Notes: generated by a model from the letters alone, not told the origin. Positions 46,882 to 55,840 are shown, numbered from the stretch's first letter. The stretch: 64,000 bases of DNA from Alphaproteobacteria bacterium (GCA_019635875.1 JAHBYP010000002.1:558001-622000), one strand, 5' to 3'. Translations and numbers: made by a program.

Positions 46882-47039
46882 ACCCTTCTCCCCGCGCAGG
46901 CGGGGAGAAGCTGCCCGAAGGGCGGATGAGGGGCTTGGAGGTCTCTCGACTTCCAGTCTGCTCGTTGCGCCGGCGCGAAGCCCCTCATCCGCCTCGCTGC
47001 GCTCGGCGCCTTCTCCCCGCCTGCGCGGGGAGAAGGGCA
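46882..47039. repeat. Dispersed repeat, family B, long form
   Basis: CCTTCTCCCCGCGCAGGCGG plus GGAGAAG begins the element and CCTTCTCCCCGCCTGCGCGG plus GGAGAAGG ends it. Inner GGATGAGGGGCTT and AAGCCCCTCATCC arms pair across a short centre. It fills the gap between oppB-like and the binding-protein gene. Confidence 0.88.
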
Positions 47040-47045
47040 GTCACT

Positions 47046-48653
47046 TCACTTGTCCAGCCAGACGTTGGCCAGATCCTGGTTGAGGTAGTGGCTGGGGCTG
47101 ATCTTCCAGCCCTTGACGTAGGCGCGGTGCGGCAGGATGCGATACCAGTAGGGCGTCACGATCGCATGCACCATGGTGTCGAGCGTATGCTTCTCGTAGG
47201 CCCGCATCGCTGCGCGCTGCTCCTTCGGATCGGTCGCGGCGAGCATCTTCTTGTAGAGCTCGCTCGACTTGGGATCATCGTAGCCGCCGTAGCTCTCGGG
47301 ATACTCCTTCTGCGGCAGGTACTTGCTGGTGTCGAGCGCCGGGTTGACCACGCTCTGGCAGTTGGCGTCGACGACGACGTCGAAGTCGCCGGTGCGCATC
47401 GCCTGGAACCACGGGCCGGTGGGTACCACCTTCTGCTCGACCTCGAGCCCGATCTTCTTCCACTCGCCGATCAGCCAGGTGCCGACGAACTTGTAGGGCT
47501 GGTCGACGTTGCGGTTGACCAGGGTAAACTTGAGGTTCTCCTGCCCCGCCTCCTTGAGCAGGCGGCGCGCCTCGGCGCGGGACTTCTCGATGTCCGGCCA
47601 GAAGCCGACGATCTGCTGCAGCTCCTCCTTGGTCGCCGCCAGCGGTGAGCCCGGGAAGACGATACCGCCGGGCGTGCGCACGATGGCGATCTTGCTGAGC
47701 GCCGGCGCGCCGCGCCAGTGGTCGACGGCGAGCGCCAGCGCGCGCCGCACGCGCACGTCGTCGAACGGCTTGCGCTTGTGGTTGGGCGTGACGATGTTGC
47801 CGCAGTTCCAGTCGCTGTCCTGGACGACGATCTTGTCGGCACCCTCCTTCATCAGCTCGTCGCGCGCCGACGGCGGCACGCCGCGGAACTCCATGGCGGC
47901 GCGGTCGCCGCGGACGGCGTCGACCCGGGTCGCCTGCTTGGCGGCGAAGATGCCCTCGATGGCGTCGAGATAGGGCTGGCCCTTGTGGTGGTAGTCTGCG
48001 TAGCGCTCACCCTTGATCGACTGGCCGATCGCGTAGGAGACGAACTTGAACGGGCCGGAGCCCATGATGTTCTTCTCGTACCAGTGCTGGTCCTTGTCGA
48101 GGATCTCCTTCTTGTAGATGTAGGTGAAGGGATCGGCGAGCGCCGGCAGGAAGGCCGCCGACGGCACCTTGAGGCGGAAGACGACGGTGGAGTCGTCCGG
48201 CACCTCGATCTTCTCGACCATCGAGTAGTAGCTGACGCGCGCGCTGGTGATGCCCTTGGGCGGGAACACGATGCGGCTCCAGCTGGCGCCGACGTCATGC
48301 GCGGTGAGCTTGCTGCCGTCGTGCCACTTCACGTCGGAGCGAATCTTGAAGGTGTAGGTCTTGCCGCCGTCGGTCGGCTTGGGCATCTCGGTGCACAGAT
48401 CGCAGACGAACTCGGTCGTCGAGGCCGGGTTGTCGGGCGGCACGCGGATCAGCACGCTGTAGAACGGCGCGGTGGCGTGCACCGTGGCGAACGTCGTCTC
48501 GCGGTGTCCGTCGAAGCTCGGCGGCGAGTCCGCCGGAATCATGAACACCAGCGTGCCGCCGCGCTTGGGCGCCTGCGCGCTGGCCGGTGCGACGGCGAGC
48601 ATCGCCGTCAAGGCAAGGCCGGTAGCGGCCCATAGTCCCGTTCTGGACTTCAT
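47046..48653 (-). CDS. ABC transporter substrate-binding protein, family 5 (DppA/OppA type)
   Basis: 535 aa with a Sec signal (MKSRTGLWAATGLALTAML, cleavage ASA|QAP). The family-5 pattern is clear: APKRGGTLVFMIPADSPPSFDGH, WHDGSKLTAHDVGASWSRI, IMGSGPFKFVSYAIGQSI and the FDDVRVRRALALAVD block. Periplasmic ligand unknown; the class takes peptides, opines, or small glycosides. ATG 48653 has GGAGG 5 nt upstream; the codon before it is an in-frame GTG. Confidence 0.94.
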   Translation of the reverse strand: MKSRTGLWAATGLALTAMLAVAPASAQAPKRGGTLVFMIPADSPPSFDGHRETTFATVHATAPFYSVLIRVPPDNPASTTEFVCDLCTEMPKPTDGGKTYTFKIRSDVKWHDGSKLTAHDVGASWSRIVFPPKGITSARVSYYSMVEKIEVPDDSTVVFRLKVPSAAFLPALADPFTYIYKKEILDKDQHWYEKNIMGSGPFKFVSYAIGQSIKGERYADYHHKGQPYLDAIEGIFAAKQATRVDAVRGDRAAMEFRGVPPSARDELMKEGADKIVVQDSDWNCGNIVTPNHKRKPFDDVRVRRALALAVDHWRGAPALSKIAIVRTPGGIVFPGSPLAATKEELQQIVGFWPDIEKSRAEARRLLKEAGQENLKFTLVNRNVDQPYKFVGTWLIGEWKKIGLEVEQKVVPTGPWFQAMRTGDFDVVVDANCQSVVNPALDTSKYLPQKEYPESYGGYDDPKSSELYKKMLAATDPKEQRAAMRAYEKHTLDTMVHAIVTPYWYRILPHRAYVKGWKISPSHYLNQDLANVWLDK

Positions 48654-48719
48654 CACACCCTCCCTAAGAACCTGTCTGGTCTTTCCCCATCCCCTTCCAG
48701 ATGTACGCCTACTCGATAG

Positions 48720-49706
48720 TCACGTCGCTTCGCTGCAGGCGACCCAGTGGCCCGGCCTGAGCTCGCGCAGCGCCGGGCGCGTGCGCGAGCAGCCCTCGAC
48801 CGCCATCGGGCAGCGCGGATGGAACACGCAGCCGGAGGGCGGGTTGATCGGGCTGGGCACCTCGCCCTTGGGCGGGCTGAACCGGCGCGACGCCTCGACC
48901 GTCGGGTCGGGCACCGGCACGGCGGCGAGCAGCGCCTGGGTGTAGGGATGCAGCGGATTGTCGAACAGCTCGTCGCATTCGGCCATCTCGACGATGCGGC
49001 CGAGATACATGACGGCGACGCGATGGCAGAGATGGCGCACCACCGACAGATCGTGGGCGATGAACAGGTAGGTGAGCTTGAATCGCTCTCGCAGATCCTC
49101 GAGGAGGTTGACGACCTGCGCCTGGATCGACACGTCGAGCGCCGAGACCGCCTCGTCGCAGACGATGAACTCCGGATCGAGCGCCAGCGCGCGCGCGATG
49201 CCGACGCGCTGGCGCTGGCCGCCGGACATCTCGTGCGGATAGCGGTCGGTGAACTTGGGATCGAGCCCGCATACCGACAGCAGCTCGCGCACGCGCTCGC
49301 GCCGCTTCGCAGCGTCGGGCTCGACACCGTGCACCTTGATCGGCTCGCCGATGATGTCGCCGACCTTCATGCGCGGGTTCAGCGAGCTGTAGGGATCCTG
49401 GAAGATCACCTGCATGCGCCGGCGCAGCGCGGTCAGGTCGCGGCGCGGCATCTGCGCGACGTCGGCGCCGTCGAACATGATCTGCCCCGCCGTCGGCTTC
49501 TCGAGCCTGAGGATACAGCGGCCGGTGGTGGTCTTGCCGCAGCCGCTCTCGCCCACCAGGCCAAGCGTCTCGCCGCGGCCGATCGTGAAGTCGACGCCGT
49601 CGACCGCCTTGACGTCGCCGATCTTGCGCGACAGCACGATGCCTTCGGTGATCGGGAAGTGCATCTGCAGGCCGCGCACTTCGACGAGGGGCGCCGCCAA
49701 GTTCAT
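48720..49706 (-). CDS. ABC transporter ATP-binding protein, DppF/OppF type
   Basis: 328 aa: Walker [14 protein letters not shown]-loop [11 protein letters not shown], signature [15 protein letters not shown], Walker [13 protein letters not shown] and the H-loop [10 protein letters not shown]. The C-terminal oligopeptide extension has the Cys-rich [14 protein letters not shown] cluster of this subfamily. ATG 49706 overlaps the upstream ATPase stop (ATGA); the longer open frame to 49808 is an overlap. Confidence 0.95.
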   Translation of the reverse strand: MNLAAPLVEVRGLQMHFPITEGIVLSRKIGDVKAVDGVDFTIGRGETLGLVGESGCGKTTTGRCILRLEKPTAGQIMFDGADVAQMPRRDLTALRRRMQVIFQDPYSSLNPRMKVGDIIGEPIKVHGVEPDAAKRRERVRELLSVCGLDPKFTDRYPHEMSGGQRQRVGIARALALDPEFIVCDEAVSALDVSIQAQVVNLLEDLRERFKLTYLFIAHDLSVVRHLCHRVAVMYLGRIVEMAECDELFDNPLHPYTQALLAAVPVPDPTVEASRRFSPPKGEVPSPINPPSGCVFHPRCPMAVEGCSRTRPALRELRPGHWVACSEAT

Positions 49707-50701
49707 TGCGCCGCCTCCGCCATCGCACCCAACTCGTCGCGGCGAAAGCACGCGGAGCTGTGGCCCGCTTCGCCGGCCGGCTCGAGCGGCGGCCTCGACT
49801 GCGCGCACTTCTCGATGGCGAAGCGGCAGCGCGGCCGGAAGGAGCAGCCGCCGTCAAGCCTTGTCAGGTCAGGCGGCTGGCCCTCGACCGGATCGAGCCG
49901 CGCGCGGCGCGGCTGGTCGAGCCTCGGGACCGAACGCAACAGCGCCATGGTGTAGGGGTGGCGCGGGTCGTGATAGATCGCCGCGGCGCTGCCCGATTCA
50001 ACGATGCGCCCGGCATACATCACGTTGACCCGCTGGGCGTAGCGCGCGACCACGCCGAGATTGTGGGTGATGACGATCAGCGCCACGTTGAAACGCTCGG
50101 TCAGCGCCTTCATCAGCTCGAGGATCTGCGCCTGGATGGTGACATCGAGCGCCGTGGTCGGTTCGTCGGCGATAATCAGCTTGGGATTGCAGGCCAGCGC
50201 CACGGCGATCATCACGCGCTGGCGCATGCCGCCTGAGAGCTGGTGCGGGTACTGCTTCAGCCGGCGCGGCGCATCGGCGATTCCCACCATTTCCAGCAGC
50301 TCCAGCGCCCGCTTGTGCGCCGCCTCGCGATCGGCGCCCTGGTGCTGCTCCAACACCTCGGTGATCTGCCGACCGATGGTCAGCACCGGATTGAGTGACG
50401 TCATCGGCTCCTGGAACACCATGCCGATGTCGCGGCCGCGCACCTCGCGCATCTCCGCTTCCGAGAGCGAGCGCAGGTCGCGGCCGTCGAACACGATCTC
50501 GCCGCCCGTTATGCGCCCCGGCGGATCGGCGATCAGGCGCATGATCGACAGCGCGCCGACCGACTTGCCCGAGCCGCTCTCGCCGACGACGGCGACGGTC
50601 TCGCCCTGCTCCACGGTGTAGGAAATGCCGTCGACGGCGCGGACCAGGCCGGCGCCGGTACGAAACTCGGTGTGAAGATCCTTAACCTCAAGCAACGGCA
50701 T
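49703..50701 (-). CDS. ABC transporter ATP-binding protein, DppD/OppD type
   Basis: 332 aa: Walker [14 protein letters not shown]-loop [12 protein letters not shown], signature [15 protein letters not shown], Walker [24 protein letters not shown] and C-terminal [14 protein letters not shown] cluster. First gene of the eight-gene minus-strand operon candidate; the 207-nt space upstream (50702-50908) must hold its promoter, though none is recognisable. Confidence 0.95.
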   Translation of the reverse strand: MPLLEVKDLHTEFRTGAGLVRAVDGISYTVEQGETVAVVGESGSGKSVGALSIMRLIADPPGRITGGEIVFDGRDLRSLSEAEMREVRGRDIGMVFQEPMTSLNPVLTIGRQITEVLEQHQGADREAAHKRALELLEMVGIADAPRRLKQYPHQLSGGMRQRVMIAVALACNPKLIIADEPTTALDVTIQAQILELMKALTERFNVALIVITHNLGVVARYAQRVNVMYAGRIVESGSAAAIYHDPRHPYTMALLRSVPRLDQPRRARLDPVEGQPPDLTRLDGGCSFRPRCRFAIEKCAQSRPPLEPAGEAGHSSACFRRDELGAMAEAAQ

Positions 50702-50908
50702 GAGGTCGCTCCGTGGCGCGCATTTTCCGTCCCTGTCTGATGCTGCCGCAGGCCAAGGCTGCGGCGCGGCCTCTGGCGGGCCGGCGGAAACCTTACGGAT
50801 CGCGGGCGTTCAGTACAAGTGCGACAGGCATCGGGCCGCAGGCCGAATGCGGCGTCCGCGGAAAGACAGTTGGTCGCGGCGCATCGGCTATCCTGTGGGG
50901 CCGGTGCA

Positions 50909-51661
50909 CTATCGCGCGCGCACGATGTCGTGATCGCCCACGATCGCATGACGCCGCAGCCTGAGGAAGGTCGGCGTGCGGCCGGCCAGCATCTTGCGTT
51001 CATAGCGCGTGGGCGGCCAGTCGTCGGGCCGCGTACGCCAGTCGCCGGGACGCTCGGCGAGCCACTCGAAGGCCGGATGCAGGCAGGCGTGCTCGACCAT
51101 CCACGGCAGGTAGCTGGGATCGTCGGTCGCCAGCCGCAGCTCGGCGCCCGGCGCCATCAAGGTCGCGAGTCGATCGAGGTTCTCGCGGCAGACGAAGCGG
51201 CGCTTGTGATGGCGCGCCTTAGGCCAGGGATCGGGAAAGAGGACGAAGACGGCGGTCAGCGAGCCGGGCGGCAGCGCGGCCATGACGAAGCGCGCGTCGT
51301 TGTCGTGGATGCGCACGTTGTCCAGCCCCAGGCGCTCGACATGCGCCAGCGCCTTGGCGACGCCGTTGATGTAGGGCTCGCAGCCGATCAGCCCGACGTC
51401 GCGATGCTGGTCGGCCTGCCACGCCAGGTGCTCGCCGGCACCGAAGCCGATCTCGAGCCAGTAGCCACCCGGCATGGCGCGGCCGAACAGGGCGGCGAGG
51501 TCGAGCCGGTCCGCGTGGTCGGCGGGATCGAGGCTGGGCGTCACCGGCACGCGCAGGTGTGGCAAACGCGCATCGAGCAGTGCCTGCTGGTGGGCGCGCA
51601 GCCTCTTGCCCTGGCGGCGGCCATAGATCGTGCGAATATGCGGCGCGGTGTCGGTTTGCAT
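50909..51661 (-). CDS. trmB: tRNA (guanine-N7-)-methyltransferase
   Basis: Methylates G46 of tRNA with SAM. The 250-aa protein contains IRTIYGRRQGKRL, WLEIGFGAGEHLAWQA (SAM motif I), GCEPYINGVAKAL, and the family hallmark FPDPWPKARHHKRRF. ATG 51661 is used; a GTG 36 nt upstream is in frame. In many alphaproteobacteria it follows metK and lnt; here it is separate from metK but next to lnt through a small gene. Confidence 0.95.
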   Translation of the reverse strand: MQTDTAPHIRTIYGRRQGKRLRAHQQALLDARLPHLRVPVTPSLDPADHADRLDLAALFGRAMPGGYWLEIGFGAGEHLAWQADQHRDVGLIGCEPYINGVAKALAHVERLGLDNVRIHDNDARFVMAALPPGSLTAVFVLFPDPWPKARHHKRRFVCRENLDRLATLMAPGAELRLATDDPSYLPWMVEHACLHPAFEWLAERPGDWRTRPDDWPPTRYERKMLAGRTPTFLRLRRHAIVGDHDIVRAR

Positions 51662-51713
51662 GGCCGGCGCGGCATAGGCCGCGGCGCGGCGCTTCACAAG
51701 CCGGATCGGACGG

Positions 51714-51863
51714 TCAGGCGAAGCTGTGCGCGGCGATCATTCCCAGAACACCGATGACCAAAAGGCCGCCCAGCACATTGATGACGCGATTGACGGGATC
51801 GTAGCCGCGGCGGATGAAATAATCCTGCGCCCACTCCGCGAACCATTCCCTGATCAAGGACAT
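51714..51863 (-). CDS. 49-residue single-span membrane protein
   Basis: A short open frame with an ATG at 51863 and TGA at 51714. The N-terminal half is amphipathic and aromatic (MSLIREWFAEWAQDYFIRRG), followed by YDPVNRVINVLGGLL and one hydrophobic span to the C-terminus (VIGVLGMIAAHSFA). GGAG lies 10 nt before the start. Codon usage shows GC-rich third positions like its neighbours. It lies between trmB and the divergent lnt. Function unknown. Confidence 0.6.
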   Translation of the reverse strand: MSLIREWFAEWAQDYFIRRGYDPVNRVINVLGGLLVIGVLGMIAAHSFA

Positions 51864-51990
51864 TGCGTCTCAGCTCCGACCCTGCCGATGGGCCATCCCA
51901 CAGGCAAATACTACAGCAAAGTTCCTCTCTTCTGCAATGAAATCGGGGTAAACAATTGAAAGGAAACGGTGTTTGTCGACGGATGCGCCG

Positions 51991-53616
51991 ATGAGAGGAC
52001 TGTCGTCGTGGGCCCGCTGGCTGGGCGGCCTGACCGGATGGCGGCGAATTGCCGTCGCTGCTGCGCTGGGCGCCGGTGCCGGCTTCGCCATGCCGCCGTG
52101 GTACGTCCTGCCGCTGATGCCGATCGGCCTGGTCGGCCTTCTCTGGCTGCTCGACGGCACGATGGGGCCGGCGCCGCGCCGCCGCCGGACCTTCTTCGAC
52201 GGCTTCTTCTGGGCGCTGGGCCATTTCTCGGTCGGCTGCTACTGGATCATCGAGGCGTTCTTCGTGCCGCCGGCAATCTTCGCACCCCTGGGGCCGCCCA
52301 TCGTGCTCGGCCTGGCGGCGCTGCTGTCGCTGTTTGTCGGCACCGCCTGCATGCTCTACGTCGCGACCATCAGGGCGATGCCCGACCGCTTCGCCGGCTG
52401 GCGCCGCGTGGTGCTGTTCGCGCTGTGGTGGGTCGTCGCCGAATGGGGGCGCGGCCACGTCATGACCGGATTTCCGTGGAACCCGGCCGGGCACGTCTGG
52501 GCGTTCAGCGCACCGGCGCTGCAGCCCGCCGCCTGGGTCGGCGTCTATGGCCTTTCCCTGCTGACGATCCTCGTCCTGGCGATGCCGGCGAGCCTGACCG
52601 ACGCCGGCACGAGACGCTGGCTGCCGAGCGCCGTCGTCGTGGTGCTCGCGGTGGCGATCGGCGTGGCCGGCGGCGCCTCGCTTGAGGCTCGGCTGGCCCA
52701 GGCCGATGCCCGCACCACGCCGGTCGAAGGGCGGCCGCTGCTGCGCCTGGTGCAGCCCAATATCCCGCAAGGCGAGAAATGGCGCTCCGAACGGCGCGCC
52801 GAACATGTCGCCAAGCTGATGCGGCTGAGCACCGCCGGCCGGCCGGCCGGCGTGGCGCACGTGATCTGGCCGGAGACCGCGACAGCCTTCCTGCTGGCGC
52901 AGTCGCCGACCTATCTCGCTGCCTTCCAGCCACTGGTGCCCAAAGGCGGCTTTCTGCTCGCCGGCGCGCCGCGCGGGCCCATGACGCCGGAGGAGAACCG
53001 GCGCGCCGCGGCGCTGACCGGCGGCGTGCCGGTGTGGAACAGCCTGCACGCCATCGACGATCAGGGCGTGATCCGCGCCACCTACGACAAGATCCATCTC
53101 GTGCCGCTGGGCGAGTATCTCCCGCTGCGCGACATCATCCCGCTCAGCGACACGATCGGCCGCGGCTCCTTCGAGTTCGGCGAGACGCGGACACCGATCG
53201 CCCTGCCCGGCCTGCCGCCCTTCGCGGTGGCGATCTGCTACGAGGCGATCTTCCCCGACGAGATCGTACCCCGGCCGCGCCCGGCCTGGATCCTCAACGT
53301 CACCAACGACTCGTGGTTCGGCACCTCGAGCGGACCTTACCAGCACATGGTCAGCGCCCGCCTGCGCGCGGTCGAGGAAGGCCTGCCGATGATCCGTGTG
53401 GCCAATACCGGCATCAGCGCCGTGATCGACGGCGGCGGCCGCGTACTGCGCCAGCTCGGCATGAACGTCGAGGGAGTAATTGATGAACGGTTGCCGCCGC
53501 CGCTGTCGCCGACGTTGTACGGGCGCCACGGTGATGCCGTCTTGCTGGCGTTGATGGCCATCGTCACGCTCGGCGTCTCGGTCCGACAATTCCGCATCTC
53601 AAAATCTGCACAATGA
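51991..53616 (+). CDS. lnt: Apolipoprotein N-acyltransferase
   Basis: Inner-membrane enzyme adding the third acyl chain to lipoproteins. About 541 aa: an N-terminal eight-helix membrane part (residues 1-220) and a periplasmic carbon-nitrogen hydrolase domain with the triad Glu (VIWPETATAF), Lys (YDKIHLVPLGEYLP) and Cys (AICYEAIFPDE), then a last helix. ATG 51991 is used; a TTG at 51973 with AAGGAAA upstream is a real alternative. Followed by an XRE gene as in relatives. Confidence 0.95.
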   Translation: MRGLSSWARWLGGLTGWRRIAVAAALGAGAGFAMPPWYVLPLMPIGLVGLLWLLDGTMGPAPRRRRTFFDGFFWALGHFSVGCYWIIEAFFVPPAIFAPLGPPIVLGLAALLSLFVGTACMLYVATIRAMPDRFAGWRRVVLFALWWVVAEWGRGHVMTGFPWNPAGHVWAFSAPALQPAAWVGVYGLSLLTILVLAMPASLTDAGTRRWLPSAVVVVLAVAIGVAGGASLEARLAQADARTTPVEGRPLLRLVQPNIPQGEKWRSERRAEHVAKLMRLSTAGRPAGVAHVIWPETATAFLLAQSPTYLAAFQPLVPKGGFLLAGAPRGPMTPEENRRAAALTGGVPVWNSLHAIDDQGVIRATYDKIHLVPLGEYLPLRDIIPLSDTIGRGSFEFGETRTPIALPGLPPFAVAICYEAIFPDEIVPRPRPAWILNVTNDSWFGTSSGPYQHMVSARLRAVEEGLPMIRVANTGISAVIDGGGRVLRQLGMNVEGVIDERLPPPLSPTLYGRHGDAVLLALMAIVTLGVSVRQFRISKSAQ

Positions 53617-53655
53617 CTGTGGTAATTTTCCCGTAAGGCGCGCATGGCCACCACC

Positions 53656-53697
53656 TTGCGACAACCAGTCGTATAAATAATGTCTTAACGTTAGGAC
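53656..53697 (+). promoter_or_regulatory. Candidate promoter with 16-bp palindrome upstream of the XRE gene
   Basis: TTGCGA and TAATGT hexamers are spaced 16 nt (53656-53661 and 53678-53683) in a locally AT-rich patch. Directly at the -10 edge lies GTCTTAACGTTAGGAC (53682-53697), symmetrical except for one base pair. The XRE start is 200 nt further on, so a long leader or a second promoter is implied. Confidence 0.35.
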
Positions 53698-53896
53698 CAA
53701 TTGACGCTATGTTGACGATAGATTCACGGTCCACGTCGGACACTGAGCATTCATTCGATGAGTGCGCCACGCCCGCCCACCGTGAATCGGGGGCGTACGT
53801 GGCGTTCTGCCATGTACGGGATTGGCGTGGAGCGCTGGACGTCCCAGTCGACGGATTTCAGCGCTGAGCGTCGCCGCAACAAGGAGCAAAGCGACC

Positions 53897-54352
53897 ATGG
53901 CAGGTCATCCCGTCGACGTTCATGTCGGCATGCGTGTACGCCAGCGGCGAACGCTATTGGGCATGAGCCAGGAGAAGCTCGGAGAAGCTGTCGGGCTCAC
54001 CTTCCAGCAGATCCAGAAGTACGAGCGCGGCGCCAATCGCATCGGCTCCAGCCGGCTCTACGAGTTCAGCAAGGTGCTCGACGTGCCCGTCTCGTATTTC
54101 TTCGACGAGATGCCGGTGAACGTGCTGGTCGGCCGCGGCGGCCGCGGTCGTGGCCGCAAGGCCGGCCTGGCCGAGGAAGGCACGCCGTTCGAGGACGAGA
54201 AGGATCCGCTCGCCAAGCGCGAAACGCTCGAGCTGGTGCGCGCCTACTACAAGATTGACGAGGAGAAGGTGCGCAAGCGCATCTTCGAGATGGTCAAGGC
54301 CGTCGGCGCCGCCTCGAAGGCGCACAAGCTCGCCACCGGCAAGAAGCGCTGA
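53897..54352 (+). CDS. XRE-family transcriptional regulator
   Basis: 151 aa with an N-terminal HTH_3 (residues 8-70): VGMRVRQRRTLLGMSQEKLG, LTFQQIQKYERGANRIGSSRL, DVPVSYFFDEMP. Then a Gly/Arg-rich stretch (GRGGRGRGRKAG) and a helical C-terminus ending in KKR. This SinR-like type is regularly found beside lnt in alphaproteobacteria. ATG 53897 follows AAGGAG; longer frames begin at 53822. Confidence 0.92.
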   Translation: MAGHPVDVHVGMRVRQRRTLLGMSQEKLGEAVGLTFQQIQKYERGANRIGSSRLYEFSKVLDVPVSYFFDEMPVNVLVGRGGRGRGRKAGLAEEGTPFEDEKDPLAKRETLELVRAYYKIDEEKVRKRIFEMVKAVGAASKAHKLATGKKR

Positions 54353-54377
54353 GCTGCGGTCCGCCCGGCGCCGCGGC

Positions 54378-54764
54378 TCAGCCGCCGGCGTCCGCCGGCC
54401 TCACATAGACGTCCTTCACCGCCAGCCTGCCGTCGCGGAAGGTGTAGCGCTCGACGCCCACCGCGGCGAAAGGCCTGCCCGTGGCCTTGTCGGTTCCCGT
54501 CATCCTGAAGGTCATGAACGAGGCGTCCGGCGCGTGGTGATAGACCACGTCGGCGAAGCGCACGTTCTCGACCTGGCTCTTGCGCTCGGTGAAGAAGGCC
54601 TCGACCTTCTCGCGCGAATCGAGCGTGCGCAGGCTGCCATTGGCCAGGAGCGTCCAGGTGAAGTCGGGCGTCACCACCGCGTACATCGCCTCCATGTCCT
54701 GCTTGAAGAACGCACGCCCGAAGGCGCGGAAGATCGCGTCGCGTTGCTCGGCGCTGGGCATCAT
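54378..54764 (-). CDS. NTF2-like (SnoaL-type) protein
   Basis: 128 aa with the cone-shaped NTF2-like fold: DAIFRAFGRAFFKQDMEAMYAVV, FTWTLLANGSLRTLDSREKVEAFF, FRMTGTDKATGRPFAAVGVERY and VKDVYVRP at the end. Members are isomerases, hydrolases or binders; substrate unknown. AAGGAG lies 7 nt before ATG 54764. It starts 17 nt after the creatininase stop, so the two are cotranscribed. Confidence 0.85.
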   Translation of the reverse strand: MMPSAEQRDAIFRAFGRAFFKQDMEAMYAVVTPDFTWTLLANGSLRTLDSREKVEAFFTERKSQVENVRFADVVYHHAPDASFMTFRMTGTDKATGRPFAAVGVERYTFRDGRLAVKDVYVRPADAGG

Positions 54765-54781
54765 GCGCAACTCCTTCCGGT

Positions 54782-55525
54782 TCAGCTCGCGGTGAAGGCG
54801 AGATAGTCCCTGGCGACTTCCTCGACGGCAGTCTCGTAGAAGCGCTTGCCGTGCGCGGCCGTCGACAGATTGGGGTTCGAGCCGATGCGCCCGTCGGGGA
54901 AGGCGCGGCGATAGTCCTCGGCGTCGGCGAAGCTGCCGTTGGGCGCCACCTCGGGCGACATCGGCATCTTCTTCTCGGTCTGCGGATGCATGTAGAAGGT
55001 CATCGACACTTCGCTCGGCGTGGCGTGGCTGCCCTCGGCATTGCCGTAGAGCTCCTTCGACAGCGCGCGGATGCCCGGCCCTTCCCACCAGTTGCGCAAC
55101 TTGCACTTCACCGAGGGTGCGTTGCTGCCGCGCACAAGCGAGCGCTCGGCATAGATCTCGGAGAACGCCGCCGTCACCGTGGCGATGTTGCCGCCATGGC
55201 CGTTGACGAAGAAGAAGCGGGTGAAGCCGTGGCGCACCAGCGACTGGATGTTGTCGCGCACCACCGCGATCAGGGTCGAGGGCCGCAAGGTCATCGAGCC
55301 GGGGAAGTCGAGATGGTGCTGCGCCATGCCGACCGAGATCGTCGGCGCGACCAGCGCGCCCAGCTTCTCGCCAACGCCCTGCGCGACGAACTCCGCCGTC
55401 AGCGCATCGGTGCCGACCAGGCCGTTGGGCCCGTGCTGCTCGGTCGAGCCGATTGGGATGATGATCCCGGTGCTCTTGCGCAGATACGCCTCGACATCGT
55501 GCCACGTCACCAGCTGCAGCCGCAT
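54782..55525 (-). CDS. Creatininase-family amidohydrolase
   Basis: 247 aa with the binuclear metal ligands of the family: IPIGSTEQHGPNG (Glu, His), VGTDALTAEFV (Asp), FVNGHGGN (His) and EGSHATPSEVS (Glu). Members hydrolyse creatinine, formamidopyrimidines or other cyclic amides. The NTF2-like partner does not fix the substrate. ATG 55525 (MRLQLVTWHD) is used; a GTG at 55546 is in frame. Confidence 0.9.
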   Translation of the reverse strand: MRLQLVTWHDVEAYLRKSTGIIIPIGSTEQHGPNGLVGTDALTAEFVAQGVGEKLGALVAPTISVGMAQHHLDFPGSMTLRPSTLIAVVRDNIQSLVRHGFTRFFFVNGHGGNIATVTAAFSEIYAERSLVRGSNAPSVKCKLRNWWEGPGIRALSKELYGNAEGSHATPSEVSMTFYMHPQTEKKMPMSPEVAPNGSFADAEDYRRAFPDGRIGSNPNLSTAAHGKRFYETAVEEVARDYLAFTAS

Positions 55526-55840
55526 CGTCCTGATCCTTGTCGTCACCGCGCGCGGAGCATGGCCGCACCCGCCGCTGATCGCAAGCGAGGCCAGACCACT
55601 ACAATATGTAGTGGGTAGAGCTGGTCACCGAGCCGAAGATGAGGCCATGGATTGTGATTGGTCCACAATGATTTGATCCACCGCCCGAATCGACCTTTGC
55701 CGACGGTCAAATATGGCCACTGGGCACGCGCGATTCTTCTTTTAATCCTCTGAATATCATAGAGGAATCTGTTCATGATTTCATCGTGAGAGGGAACGCG
55801 CGAAAATCCTCCTGTAGGGTTGGGGGATATTCATCAGGCC
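55526..55840. other. AT-richer gene-poor patch with 19-bp palindrome
   Basis: 315 nt with clearly lower GC than the rest of the window. It contains a perfect hairpin CCACTACA-ATA-TGTAGTGG (55596-55614), which looks like a repressor operator. A minus-strand frame 55543-55776 (77 codons; N-terminus MNRFLYDIQRIKRRIARAQW) is the only long frame and is basic and Trp-rich; I cannot tell whether it is real. Confidence 0.35.

Noticed and set aside
44811-47039. Closely spaced similar repeats considered as a CRISPR array
   Set aside because: Only two long inverted elements 1.9 kb apart with genes between them, no regular repeat-spacer units and no cas genes.
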